Shown here: positions 1 through 11,462 of the stretch, one piece after another
How the letters are laid out: each line of letters opens with the position of its first letter
How positions within the stretch are numbered: the stretch's first letter is position 1
DNA from: Protula sp. h YS-2021
Lineage: Eukaryota > Annelida > Polychaeta > Sabellida > Serpulidae
Assembly (NCBI GenBank): GCA_949752745.1
Contig: OX457030.1
Location: forward strand, 72,806,686 to 72,870,685
DNA length: 64,000 bases
Reading direction: 5' to 3'
Made by a program: the position numbers and the translations under genes
Notes under the pieces: generated by a model
What the model saw: only the letters and a program-made list of their open reading frames with translations
What the model was told of the DNA's origin: nothing
The model's database searches: none

Positions 1-433
1 GACGTGTTCAATATGACCGAATCTACAGGCTAAATTAAATGCATGAGGGAAAACATCATCACTAAAATTAACATTAATGTCTTTGTGATGTAATAACTGA
101 CGCAGTATATTGCTCGATGGCATTGCTGCGCTTAGAGCTAGAGGAATCGAGTCTTGTCCATTCTGCCAATTAACTACAATACCAGGATGTGATAGTAATA
201 GTTTCACCATGTCCTCGTTTGTGACAAACCCTTATTTCTAAAGCACTGCGTCCATATTTCAGCTGGTTCACATCGACACCTGATTTCAACAACGATTCTA
301 CCAATTGATATTTTCCTTTAAATGTTGCCATCTGCAAAGTTGCAATTTCCTTCTCCCTTTTATGTTTTGGTACTTGTATATCCATATGCTCATAACCTTC
401 AAATACAGCACGCATTTTGATAAAACGTGCCAT
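1..433 (-). pseudogene. Ankyrin-repeat protein fragment, frameshifted, runs off window start
   Basis: Reading leftwards from about 433, the minus strand encodes an ankyrin-type helix-loop pattern (EIATLQMATFKGKYQLVESL, then KSGVDVNQLKYGRSALE). After a one-base frame change near 215-228 the homologous reading continues in another frame to position 1, with further ankyrin-like units (NEDMVKLLLSHPGIVVNW and NILRQLLHHKDINVNF). Ankyrin repeats are protein-protein binding scaffolds; no partner can be inferred. The gene continues beyond the window. The frameshift means either a pseudogene or a local sequence error. The ATG at 433 need not be the true start, because the frame stays open upstream and could be an internal exon. 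The repeat family is reasonably sure; the identity of the protein is unknown. Confidence 0.6.
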
Positions 434-1328
434 TTTCTGGCGTTCCGCCTTTTTTCTTATTTATCACAGTATTTTAGCTCAAATATACATGCAATTTTCA
501 GCTGCAATCATATTGCTCTTTACCTGCAAAAAGCCATTTTTCAATGAGCTCTGGCGGGTGAAAATATTTGTGTTGTCAACCACCGCCCTTTTACTTACGT
601 AGGTCGAATGACATTACAGTGTTTCTCAATGTCAACTCTCACACGAAGTATCCAACTATTGAACACAGTGTTTATTCAGTAAATACGGCTAAAAGAAGAA
701 GCCTCAAGCAAATGGTATAGCTCTATAGAACCAGTAGCATTATAAAAGCTTCAACACTTCATTGGAAAACTAAATTGAAGTACACGCAATCACAAATATT
801 CTACTGCTGTAAGGCACTCATAACTGGGATCTCTGCATTGGCCGTGTTGGTAATTTTTAGCAAATAGAAAAGGAATGTCTTTCAATGAATCATGTGAATT
901 TGTTTTATACAGTGAATATGGAAAATTTCAATTCTCTATTAAAAGATTTTTCCGTGCAGTAGATCCTCTGGGTCTCCATGTTTGGTTCCGACATGGCAAA
1001 ATCTGCGACAAAAATTTCTCAAGATCAAAAAGATGTTATCATTCTCGGCGTCTGATCACGTTACATTTTGACAGAAATATCGGGCGATTCTCTACAAAGC
1101 TTTCCTATTTGGCGAAAAAGAAAAAGGAGAAAAACACAAAAACAGTAGAGCATAAACGAATGCTCTTAGCTAAGGCTAAGTATAGGAGGACAGTTCTGGG
1201 CCACCTCCGGGTGAAGGAGCGGGTGATGATATTATGATCATGGGTTATTTTATATTTCAGACAATTCTGATCATTGTTTTTCATTTTCAGAACCCCGCCT
1301 ACCTCCCCTCCCCCTAATTTGAGATTTT
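434..1328. other. No recognisable gene
   Basis: A 120-codon plus-strand frame at 875-1237 ends in a Lys/Arg-rich tail, but I recognise no domain or splice signal in it and would not call it a gene. A stretch near 1240-1310 (ttcagacaattctgatcatt) weakly resembles the repeat at 63.25-63.56 kb. Confidence 0.3.
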
Positions 1329-1580
1329 ATGGTCTGTCTTTCCGTCTGGACACGCGGTCTGTCGCATGAGGAGAAGACTACGGTGTGGCGCTGCGAGCAT
1401 TGTTCCTGGTGCTCGAACAGGAGATCGAACATGCGTCGCCATTACCGCCGGGCACATCTCCAGATCCTGCCAACTGTGTTTCTTCCTAGCAATAGCGAGG
1501 ACTTTGAGAGGATGTAGACCTGCCCGTTGTGCAATTTCCGGACACCAACAAGGGCAGTCCATGACTGTGACTACCCAGGC
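1329..1580 (+). pseudogene. Broken C2H2 zinc-finger ORF (family copy A)
   Basis: The frame encodes a classical finger, WRCEHCSWCSNRRSNMRRH followed by YRRAH, i.e. C-x2-C-x12-H-x4-H. After a spacer of 21 codons, one of them an in-frame TAG, a second half-finger begins (TCPLCNFRTPTRAVHDC). The same C-x2-C-x12-H-x4-H-x21-C-x2-C spacing occurs at 30.95-31.11 kb, suggesting two decayed copies of one family. Such fingers bind nucleic acid; whether this was a host gene or the ORF of a mobile element cannot be told. An unassigned open frame follows at 1624-1917 on the same strand. Confidence 0.4.
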
Positions 1581-3114
1581 AACGTGACTGCCATAGTGGG
1601 CTGTTTGTCAGCAAGGAGCTGATATGCATGCTCAGGGAAAACGTTTTTCTCTTTTCCCGCGGTGCCAGAAGGATCAACGTGTCCTGTCATACGCTTACAC
1701 TCCCGTCTTTCAGTTTCGGTCTCTAGACCGCCCCATCTGTCCACGTGTCCGGAAGAATCAGCCCGTTCTATTAACCGCTCAACCTCCCGAATTTCATTTT
1801 CAGTCTCTAGAACCATCACACTCATCTGTGAGGTTTCCGACACCGGAACGTCCGGCTGTCGGACTGAATCCGAGGGTGCGCGTGACTATTGATGCCTCTG
1901 ATGTGGAGGAACACTAGCGTGATGTAGCGACTCAGGCGTCAGAGTGACTGTCTTGCCAAACGACACTTGAGACCTGGTTATTCAATTACCTGGGCTCGAG
2001 AATTATTTTAAGGTTTTATATTGATGAATAGTTATGTATCTGTTATATTTAGACATTAAAGGTAGTGTGAAGTCTTGGGCGTTGTCAATTTTCTTTCATG
2101 TGTGTCCCAAGTGTTGTCTTGTGTTGTCATGCAAAGTTGTTTTGTCTTGTTTGACTGATAAGTATCTTTAGTTTAATTGCAGAGTGCCGCTACTTCAGAG
2201 TGTTGTTCATTAACAGAAGTATATAATTCTGTTAAGGAGAGGTTGAGTGTCTTGCTTTTCAGGGGGGGTGGGGGGTGGGAGCAATGTTGTGAAGATAGAA
2301 ATGATTTCTGGCTGCACTTACTATAAAATACAAATGTATTCTTGTTTATTTCTTTACGGAAGTTCTGACTTTACGGAAGTGAGAATTGTCGGTCAGTCAC
2401 TATACCGAATAAAATTCGTAAAGTATTTAATTAGTTATTACACGATTAACCATCTTCATTTCTACTTCAAAAGTAGCCATATGTTTTCGGCTATTGCTCT
2501 TTATTACATTTTTAAGTGTTTAAAAGCTAATATTTAATGTTTATTCGTTGCGTGCTTATTCTGTGGCATGTGTTTGCCGCGCATGCTCTTAAAATGGGCC
2601 GAGGTTGTCCAAGGGCCAGTCTGCCGCTGGTTGTTGGAGAGGAAAAGATTAAATTGAATAAAGAGTCATGAGATACGTGGTGAGCTGCGTTTCATTTACT
2701 TAGTAATAAAATAGTATTAAAGACGCCGAACATAACATTGCAGGTGTTGTCTCAGGTTTTGCTATAGACTTTTCTGTTGGGCAAAGATGGCAGTTGTTGT
2801 TCATTCACTGCAGACATGTTCGCTCTTCAATATTTGGATACAGAACGTGTGCTATGTCTGAGGGCGTGCGCCTTTTATGCTCTATAAGGTGCATAATGCC
2901 CCTGTGACAAGAGTTTCCAGACTGTCGGTAAATTTCGTTACGGAAATAAGCAGACAAGCGGAGCACCCCCTTTTTTTAAATCCACGTTACATATTACCGC
3001 TGCACACACGTCAGCTTAATTCAGGTTTACTTATTCTATCATGGTATGAGAAATGATTGATATTACTAAACATCATGACTAAACATCATATGCCTGCACA
3101 TGAATCAGAGGGGA
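1581..3114. other. No recognisable gene
   Basis: Apart from the open frame at 1624-1917, which may be the tail of the zinc-finger copy, I see only AT-rich sequence with short G runs near 2262-2280. Confidence 0.3.
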
Positions 3115-3230
3115 GGGGTGGGGGGTAAAAAATGAAAGTTGCTCAGAATCATCTGAAAAGGATAAATATGCAAAAATCACAAAATGTTCCCACGACGGGG
3201 GGGGGGGGGGGGGGGAGAGGGAGGAGGGGG
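3115..3230 (-). repeat. Dispersed repeat unit with poly-G tract
   Basis: Read on the minus strand this block runs gatttttgcatatttatcc, ttttcagatgattctgagca, actttcattttttacc. That closely matches the units at about 63250-63560 on the plus strand. A run of 18 or more G adjoins it at about 3197-3215. It is a dispersed non-coding repeat family; its class is unknown. Confidence 0.5.
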
Positions 3231-3605
3231 GGTCATCGGCCAGTTCACTCGTTTATCCCCTACTCCTGTGCGAACCTTTGCTACCATTGCTTATCGAATG
3301 TTGAAATACATTGTTTTTGTATATGTGAATTCATTGGCAGGTGCAAGTGTTTTCAAGAAATTTGTATAAAATTTCGGCTACAGATTATGTGTCTTTCTTT
3401 TCATAAAAATCTCCTCAGAGTCACTTGTGTTATTTAAGTTCTTGGTTTTTTAAGCATATTAGTGGACAACACATGCTTCTGTTGTTCATCTAAAATACTA
3501 GATGGTTGAAGAATGAGCCTTTGAAATATTTCAGCTTTTAAAAAAGTGAAAGCACTCCCACTCCCCCCTCTTCCACACCAGTGTAATCTTGCTTGAAACA
3601 GGGCA

Positions 3606-3990
3606 ATACCCGCGCGGAATTCACTTGCGGAGGAATTTACCCGCGCGGACTTCACTTGCGGAGGAATTTACCCGCGCGGACTTCACTTGCGGAGGAATTT
3701 ACCCGCGCGGACTTCACTTGCGGAGGAATTTACCCGCGCGGACTTTACTTGCGGAGGAATTTACCCGCGCGGACTTCACTTGCGGAGGAATTTACCCGCG
3801 CGGACTTCACTTGCGGAGGAATTTACCAGCGCGGACTTCACTTGCGGAGGAATTTACCCGCGCGGACTTCACTTGCGGAGGAATTTACCAGCGCGGACTT
3901 CACTTGCGGAGGAATTTACCAGCGCTGACTTCACTTGCGGTGGAATTTTCCCGTGGTAGGACTTTACTTGCGGAGGAATTTACTCGCGGT
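3606..3990. repeat. Minisatellite, 31-bp unit, about 12 copies
   Basis: The unit ggacttcacttgcggaggaa + tttacccgcgc repeats head to tail with an exact 31-bp step (for example starts at 3616 and 3647), decaying towards the right end. Because 31 is not a multiple of three, all three plus frames stay open across the array. That explains the overlapping long reading frames here, which I do not regard as genes. Confidence 0.9.
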
Positions 3991-5640
3991 AGGACTTTAC
4001 CCATGAGGACTTAACATGGCTGTTGTGCCGGACCCACCATGAAACCTGCTGCAATGGGCCGTCTTTTTTATCAGTCAGGGGCATTATATTGTATTTTATG
4101 TTTATATTTTACAGCGGTGTACTCACGGTGGCGGGTGGGGGTACTTCTCGGTATGATCATTTCACGGACCGCGTAACCCCCCCCCCCCCACGGCCGCCAT
4201 ATTGTTTCTGTTTATAGCAACTCCTTGTGGCTTCTTCACGATGTATTTATTCAAAAGATTCTTATTTTTCACTACAATTTTTAAAGAAAATACATTTTTT
4301 CTTACATAACATGTTCACAACTGTTGACATAAAAAAGACAACTGTTGACTTAAAAAAGACAACTGTTGACACAATAACCAGAACTGTACACATGCATTAC
4401 TCTATTTACAGAAACAGCAATCATTTTATACGAATTCACAAACAAAGCCCGACGTGAGATTTGACGCCACGTGACCTCAAACATGACGTCATAAGTGACG
4501 TTCTAAGAGTTACTAACGACGAATCAGATATGTTGTTTTTTTTTAAAGTTTTTATTTTTTTTTAAATTTAAATGATTGAACAATTTGTGTCGTATAATCT
4601 TGTCAAGAAAACTGGCGAGTAGTTTATAAAAAGAAATAAAAAAAATAGAAGAACTGAAAAGAAAGGAAAATTAACACGTCCCAATATGCACATTATAAAA
4701 TCTCCATGCATGCCACTAATTAACATAATCATAAGCCGCGAGACACGTGGTCCTCATTAGCATAACCAATACACGTGACCTGATTAGCAGGGCCGAAGAC
4801 ACGTGATCTTCTAATTAGCATAATTTATGCCTCACATACACAAAAAAGCACACGGCTTGTCACTAAAAACATATTGCACGTACTTCCGTCCCACAGGACA
4901 AGGGTTCGAACCTAAGGCGCTTACATCATTATATATTTACATTAAAAAAAAAAAACAAAACAAATAAATAAAGGTCACTAAAAATGCAGAAGCGTGATTT
5001 TAAAACTAAAGCCATTCCTATTTGCTTTTTGCTATGGCCATTTCTATTAAAATTGCGCACCAACCAATTACGACGAACTTTGTAAGTGTAACAACCAATC
5101 AGGATCAGTTCCATTCTCGTAACAACCGAGGTGTGGTAATCAATTAAACACGCTAAAACAAAGTGACTTCTTAACTCATTTGTAGTTAAAAACGATTATG
5201 TACTGGCAATAGATGGGAGTATTATAGGAATAGCAAGGCTGTCATGGGACATTGTACCCAGCTGAAGGGCCCAAACGAAGTGTGAAGTATCCAAATATTA
5301 GGTGGAATAAAGCCATCCTAAGATTTGCAGAAACGGCATATTGCCCATATACTCATAACAAAAATTAAAAAAAAAAAAGAAAAGAAAAGACTATCGAAAA
5401 AAAGGCAGGAACAAGACACATGTTACTCCGAAGGAACCGGCAGCAACCTCAGCGGAAACGATACTCTGTCTCACGCAGGAAGCTCACGAAAGCCCGCGGA
5501 ATCAGCAAACACCCGCCCGACCGCCAGAACCACGCCAAACCATTCCACACCCCGGCGCTGGGAATCCCGCAGTGATCGCTGCGGCGATCTTTATTTTTAT
5601 ATATTACATACAAAAACATTATTCGTTGTAGAAACACGGT
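3991..5640. other. No recognisable gene
   Basis: AT-rich sequence with a C run at about 4180-4189, a threefold short repeat around acaactgttgac (4316-4372), and scattered CACGTG hexamers at 4740-4805. A lone tRNA-type B-box-like string (gggttcgaacct, about 4900) has no A box upstream. Confidence 0.3.
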
Positions 5641-5975
5641 GAAATTTCGGGATAGGACCACCTCGGGATAGGACAACCTCGGGATAGGACCACCTCGGGA
5701 TAGGATCAGCTCGAGATAGGAGCACCTCGGGATAAGACCAGCTCGAGATAGGACCACCTCGGGATAAGACCAGCTCGAGATAGGACCACCTCGGGATAAG
5801 ACCAGCTCGAGATAGGACCACCTCGGGATAAGGCCAGCTCGAGATAGGACCACCTCGGGATAGGACAACCTCGAGATAGGACCACCTCGGGATAGGACCG
5901 CTCGGGATAGGACCACCTTGGGATAGGACCACCGCGGGATAGGACCAACTCGGGATAGGACCACCTCGGGATGGG
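5641..5975. repeat. Minisatellite, 16-bp unit, about 21 copies
   Basis: The unit cgggataggaccacct repeats tandemly, alternating with a variant containing agctcgagataggacc. This gives a higher-order 32-bp period in the middle of the array. Sixteen is not a multiple of three, so the long minus-strand frames over it are by-products of the repeat. Confidence 0.9.
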
Positions 5976-6315
5976 ACCACTTCGAAAAAAGCACCACTTT
6001 TCCACAAAACTGACAATTAGGCCCCAAACCGACGCTCGCAATCCCAACGGTGTGCCTACGTCAAAACAGGGCTCTGACCTTTGCTCCTGCCCTCTCCCCC
6101 CTCCCCTCCTCCCTCCACTAAAGAAACGTGTAAAATATAGAATGCACACGCAATTTTTTTTGTCTGAATGTTGCCATATCGCTCCTGACCGCCCCCCCCC
6201 CCTCAGCTTCACACACCCCACCCCTTCCCTCGGCCCCGAGAGCTTAACCTCCTTAGAACATCCAGCCGGGAGTCACTTCTCCACAAAACGTGCGAGAAAA
6301 GCATCGTCGTTGTTT
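5976..6315. other. No recognisable gene
   Basis: C-rich, low-complexity tracts (for example 6091-6120 and 6191-6203) lead up to an assembly gap. Nothing coding is supported. Confidence 0.3.
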
Positions 6316-6515
6316 NNNNNNNNNNNNNNNNNNNNNNNNNNNNNNNNNNNNNNNNNNNNNNNNNNNNNNNNNNNNNNNNNNNNNNNNNNNNNNNNNNNNN
6401 NNNNNNNNNNNNNNNNNNNNNNNNNNNNNNNNNNNNNNNNNNNNNNNNNNNNNNNNNNNNNNNNNNNNNNNNNNNNNNNNNNNNNNNNNNNNNNNNNNNN
6501 NNNNNNNNNNNNNNN
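6316..6515. other. Assembly gap of exactly 200 N
   Basis: The round length marks a scaffolding placeholder, so the true distance and even the adjacency of the two sides are unverified. Everything left of 6316 may be less securely linked to the rest. Confidence 0.98.
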
Positions 6516-7426
6516 CAGAATGAGGCGATGACGTCACGTGCTTGGACGGGCAGCGAACGCATGCGCCTGGAGTAAAAAACCATAAACCGTGCCAAGTAAA
6601 AGAGCAACACCCTCAACACTCTGTATGTACACGCCACTCAAATAAATTAGGCTAAAATCCTCCCTCCCATCCCCCCCAACCCCGGCGCAAGAAATGTACA
6701 CGTGACCAGCAACAAATGCATTACTGCCAACCATGCAGGCGTTGGCAAGTCACTGAAAAGCTTTAAACAACTAGGCAGTTTTCGCAACACAATTTTTTAA
6801 AAAAAACAGAAAAAAAACATGCATAGTTTGTTAAGTGATTAATTTTGTCCATAAACTCTGCAATGACTTGTAACAAAGCCAGACAAACATTGTCGCATTT
6901 GCACCTATTTATATATATATATTTTATGCAGAGATTGACAGATTGTGAGAACGGACAAGTGAAGATAATACTGGGTTGAAAAGTGTCAACTTTTCATGAC
7001 AATTTGTACACAGAACCTAATTAGAATCACTGACATAATCACTGCTAATTACATCAAAGAAGTGTCATTCCGGCCGGCAGGCCTCACAATCATGACTTGC
7101 TCTGCGGATCCATGTTTTTGTCTGGTTTCTTTTATACTTGGGGAGGCCCGACAACATCGAAATCACAGCTCTAGTCACTAGTCACCCATCGGGCGTATGA
7201 AATCCAACTCCAGCGCCTTCTTACGTATATATATATATTTTTTTATAATTTTCACGGCGCAAATATCTTCACAGTACAACGCCTTTTTTAAGAGACACGA
7301 AGGTGTTAATGAGATTTGTGAATGCGGACCATACAGTAGAGAAGTGTGTGAATTCAGGTCCATCTTCTCTGCAGCGCGCCAAAGGCCAAACGGCTCAGCT
7401 GGAACCAATAAACACGACACGAGGGA
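6516..7426. other. No recognisable gene
   Basis: Non-coding sequence with short A runs and a TA tract at about 6911-6923. No domain, splice-flanked exon or RNA gene could be supported. Confidence 0.3.
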
Positions 7427-7432
7427 GGGAGG

Positions 7433-7471
<39 letters not shown>

Positions 7472-7491
7472 GGAAAGAGAGGCAGACAGAG

Positions 7492-7542
<51 letters not shown>

Positions 7543-7575
7543 GAGAGAGAGATAGGGAAAGAGAGGCAGACAGAG

Positions 7576-7625
<50 letters not shown>

Positions 7626-7661
7626 TGAGAGAGAGAGATAGGGAAAGAGAGGCAGACAGAG

Positions 7662-7709
<48 letters not shown>

Positions 7710-7733
7710 GCAGACAGAGAAAGGTAGACAGAG

Positions 7734-7802
<69 letters not shown>
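7427..7802. repeat. Compound (GA)n microsatellite
   Basis: Long GA dinucleotide runs are interrupted by a recurring segment, gatagggaaagagaggcaga followed by cagagaaaggcaga, at about 7467, 7549 and 7637. The array therefore has a higher-order period of roughly 80-90 bp. Reading frames over it encode only Arg/Glu or Ser/Leu dipeptides. Confidence 0.95.
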
Positions 7803-8464
7803 AGAAGATATCTTAATTTTAGTCACAAGGCCTGGGGCGGATATAAGCTACTGACGACACTCACCCCTCTCTCCTCGCCCCTCCCCCCTCAACCCCACGC
7901 ACTGTCAAGGCCACAGCACACCATACAGAATAACCAGTCAGGCTCAGCGACCAATCACCCCCACCCCGCTCCCCACCCCACCCACCCCTAACGTGCCCTC
8001 TTACCCCCACCATCCCTAAACCAGCCATGCAATCCCAGTAACACAGCTAATGGGTCAAGCTCATAACAAGAGCCAGTGGGCCAACAGTACGGCCCACCAG
8101 GCCAACAATACGGGCCCAACAACCCGCTCCGAAAACATGACCCCATCAAGCACGCCCACACAGCGTTGGTCAGTGATGGGGCCGAAAAGAGGGCTGAGCC
8201 AGATCACGAAGGCCCAGCGGCTTGGCTCGAAAACCTGGCCCGACAGCCCGAACCGGTGACCTCTTATTGTTTGTTTATACGGCTTCTCCCTTCCTGGTGA
8301 CCCCAACTGCCGGTTTATTATTTCCTTTTCGAAATTTTTTCTTTTCTTCTCAACAAGAGGCTGACAAAATGGTGCTGCGAAAAGGAAGTGGAGTGGTGAC
8401 CTTCTCAAGGTCATTCGTCGTGACCTTGAACTTCTAACTGTGACTTCTCTTGTTCAATTGTCCT
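7803..8464. other. No recognisable gene
   Basis: C-rich sequence with short direct repeats around gggccaacaatacg (8080-8115). No coding evidence. Confidence 0.3.
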
Positions 8465-8700
8465 CACCTAGCAACACGAAAGCACAACAGTTTACGCCAC
8501 CTAGCAACATAGCACAACAGTTTATGTCACCTAGCAACACAACAGCACAAGTTTACGTCACCTAGCAACACAATAATACAACTGTTTACGCCACCTAGCA
8601 ACACAACAGCATCACAGTTTACGTCACCTAGCAACAGCGAACAAATAAGCTGTCACCCTGCAACACAAAATATCTTCACCTAGCAAAGCAGAAGCACATA
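8465..8700. repeat. Minisatellite, 31-33-bp unit, 6-7 copies
   Basis: Units begin cacctagcaacac and end tttacgt or tttacgc. They vary in the middle (acagcacaa, aataatacaac and similar), and the last copies are degenerate. Confidence 0.8.
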
Positions 8701-8994
8701 GTATCATTCTTCATATTTTTTTGCCATCACTGGCAACACCATTGAGCTCTTGTTGCAAACCAGAGTCCCTCACTACCCCAGGGTAATTACTTTTTTCACT
8801 CGGACAGTAGAAACTCATACATTTTGCAGCTCTGTATAAGCATAATTTAACAAGGTCATTTTTTTTACTTCGCAACTTCATTTAACTTTTCAGTATTTTG
8901 ATTTTGTTACTACTTTTTATTTTCAGCGGTATAAACGGTACAACCTTTTTTTCTAAGTTTTGAGTTATTATGTTGCACTTACAGGCTATACATG

Positions 8995-9285
8995 TACATC
9001 AGTTATAAGCTACAAACGAACAGCAATTATAAGCTACAAACGAACAGCAATTATAAGCTACAAGCGTACATCGATTATATGCTACACAGTTTATAAGCGC
9101 TATGGGCAATAAACGTATGACGATTATGTGCAAGAAACTGGTGAAAGTCCGGTAATAATTTGCATTCGAGTCACAAGCATGCATGGATAGTCATCAGCAT
9201 GCAGGGATTGAGTCACCAGCATGCAGGGACTGAGTCATCAGCATGTACGGATTTAGTCATCAGCATGCCGGGACTGAGCGGGGTT
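8995..9285. repeat. Two short tandem arrays of about 29-30-bp units
   Basis: The first array (8995-9075) repeats ttataagctacaaacgaaca about three times. The second (9165-9270) repeats gtcatcagcatgcagggact four to five times. Both look like small minisatellites. Confidence 0.7.
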
Positions 9286-9639
9286 CTCAGTGCCCTGGAA
9301 CTGACAGAGGTCATAAGCATGTGCGGATTAAACGAGCTCACTTGTAATCGGGAATTGACAGAAATTATAAGCAGGCTGGGACAAACGCTTGAACCGTGGT
9401 GGGATAGAGCGAGGAAATGGGAACAGTGTGGCTTTGGCTATAACTAACATGTGAAGTGTAATTGACAGAATATATAAACAACATGAGGTGTGATTGACAG
9501 AAGATATAAAGACGGAGTGGCGGACAACAGCTGTGCGTCCAGTTCCGTGCTCAACGTCACATGAATGATTGACGGAACGGACCAGAAACAAAGCGGACAT
9601 GCTCAGCCAATCACTGCACTGCGTACCACACACAGGGGG

Positions 9640-11462
9640 CGGGGGATGACCTGTACCTGAGGAGGGAGGGGGTTGGGGATAACCTGTACTTACGTCAGGA
9701 GGGGTGGATGACCTGTACCTGCGGCAGGAGGGGGGTGGGGGATGACCTGTACCTGCGGCGGGATGGGGGTGGGGGATGACCTGTACCTGCGGCAGGAGGG
9801 GGCGGAGGATGACCTGTACCTGCGGCAGGAGGGGGGTGGGGGATGACCTGTACCTGCGGCAGGAGGGGGAGGAGTAGGGGGATGACCTGTATCTGCGGCA
9901 GGAGGGGGTGGGGGATGACCTATACCTGCGGCAGGAGGGGGGTGGGGGATGACCTGTAGATGCGGCAGGAGGGGGGCGGAGGATGACCTGTACCTGCGGC
10001 AGGAGGGGGGTTGGGGATGACCTGTACCTGCGGCAGGAGGGGGGTGGGGAATGACCTGTACCTGCGGCAGGAGGGGGAGGAGTAGGGCGATGACCTGTAT
10101 CTGCGGCAGGAGGGGGTGGAAGATGACCTGTACCTGCGGCAGGAGGGTGGTGGGGATGACCTGTACCTGCGGCAGGAGGGGGTGGGGGATGACCTGTACC
10201 TGCGGCAGGAGGGGGAGGAGTAGGTGGATGACCTGTATCTGCGGCAGGAGGGGGTGGGGGATGACCTGTACCTGCGGCAATAGAGGGTAGGGGGATGACC
10301 TGTACCTGCGGCAGGAGGGTGTGGGGGATGACCTGTACCTGCGGCAGGAGGGGGTGGGGGATGACCTGTACCTGCGGCAGGAGGATGGTGGGCATGTGAC
10401 CTGTACCTGCGGAAGGAGGGGGTGCGGGTTGACCTGTACCTGCGGCAGGAGGGGGAGGGGGATGACCGGTACCTGCGGCAGGAGGAGGGTGGGGGATGGC
10501 CTGTACCTGCGGCAGGAGGACGGTGGGGGATGACCTGTACCTGCGGAAGGAGGGGGTTTGGGATGACCTGTACCTGCGGCAGGAGAGGGTGGGGGATGAC
10601 CTGTGCCTGCGGCAGGAGGGGGTGGGGGATGACCTGTACCTGCGGCAGGAGGTGGAGGAGTAGGGGGATGACCTGTACCTGCGGCAGGAGGGGGAGGAGT
10701 AGATGGATGACCTGTGTCTGCGGCAGCAGGGAGTGGAGGATGACCTGTACCTGCGGCAGGAGGGTGGTGGGGGATGACCTGTACCGGCGGCAGGAGGGGG
10801 TAGGGGGATGACCTGTACCTGCGGCAGGAGGGGGTGGGGGATGACCTGTGCCTGCGGCAGGAGATGGTGGGGGATGACCTGTACCTGCGGAAGGAGGGGG
10901 TGGGGGATGACCTGTGCCTGCGGCAGGAGGGGGTGGGGGATGACCTGTACCTGCGGCAGGAGGGGGAGGAGTAGGGGGATGACCTGTATCTGCGGCAGGA
11001 GGGGGTTGGGGATGACCTGTACCTGCGGCAGCAGGGGGGTGGGGGATGACCTGTACCTGCGGCAGGAGGGGGGTGGGGGATGACCTGTACCTGCAGCAGG
11101 AGGGGGGTGGGGGATGACCTGTACCTGCGACAGGAGGGGTGGGGGATGACCTGTGCCTGCGGCAGGAGAGGGTGGGGGATGACATGTACCTGCTGCAGGA
11201 GGGGAATGGGGGATGACCTGTACCTGTGGCAGGAGGGGGTGGAGGATGACCTGTACCTGCGCAGGAGGGGGGTGGGGGATGACCTGTACCTGCGGCAGGA
11301 GGGGGGTGGGGGATGACCTGTACCTGCGGCAGGAGGAGGGTGGGGGATGACCTGTACCTGCGGCAGGAGGGGGAGGAGTAGGGGGATGACCTGTATCTGT
11401 GGCAGGAGGGGGTGGGGGATGACCTGTACCTGCGGCAGGAGGGGGGTGGGGGATGACCTGGA
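9640..11462. repeat. Minisatellite, 33-42-bp G-rich unit, about 50 copies
   Basis: The unit is gatgacctgtacctgcggca followed by ggagggggtgggg. Its step varies (33, 34, and about 42 where ggaggagtaggg is inserted). The plus strand is strongly G-rich, with closely spaced G runs that could form quadruplexes. The minus strand has a 723-codon open frame (9328-11499) that cycles through PPPAAGTGHP, LLPQVQVIPH and SCRRYRSSPT peptides. These are the three frames of one repeat, so it is not convincing as a gene. Confidence 0.95.

Noticed and set aside
875..1237. 120-codon plus-strand ORF
   Set aside because: No recognisable domain, no splice or promoter support, and a low-complexity Lys-rich tail.
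3589..4014. Pentapeptide-like repeated ORFs (ADFTCGGIYPRG)
   Set aside because: The 31-bp unit makes all frames open; there is no start context and no non-repeat domain.
4890..4920. tRNA or tRNA-derived SINE at gggttcgaacct
   Set aside because: Only a B-box-like string is present; no A box, acceptor pairing or anticodon arm could be placed.
5449..6221. Overlapping minus-strand ORFs rich in GGPIPRWSYP
   Set aside because: They arise from the 16-bp minisatellite.
6209..6637. ORFs running through the N tract
   Set aside because: The interior is unknown sequence; no coding evidence on either side.
7197..7826. Arg/Glu and Ser/Leu dipeptide ORFs
   Set aside because: They are translations of (GA)n.
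3606..11462. CRISPR-like regular arrays
   Set aside because: All are uniform tandem repeats without unique spacers, in a eukaryotic context.
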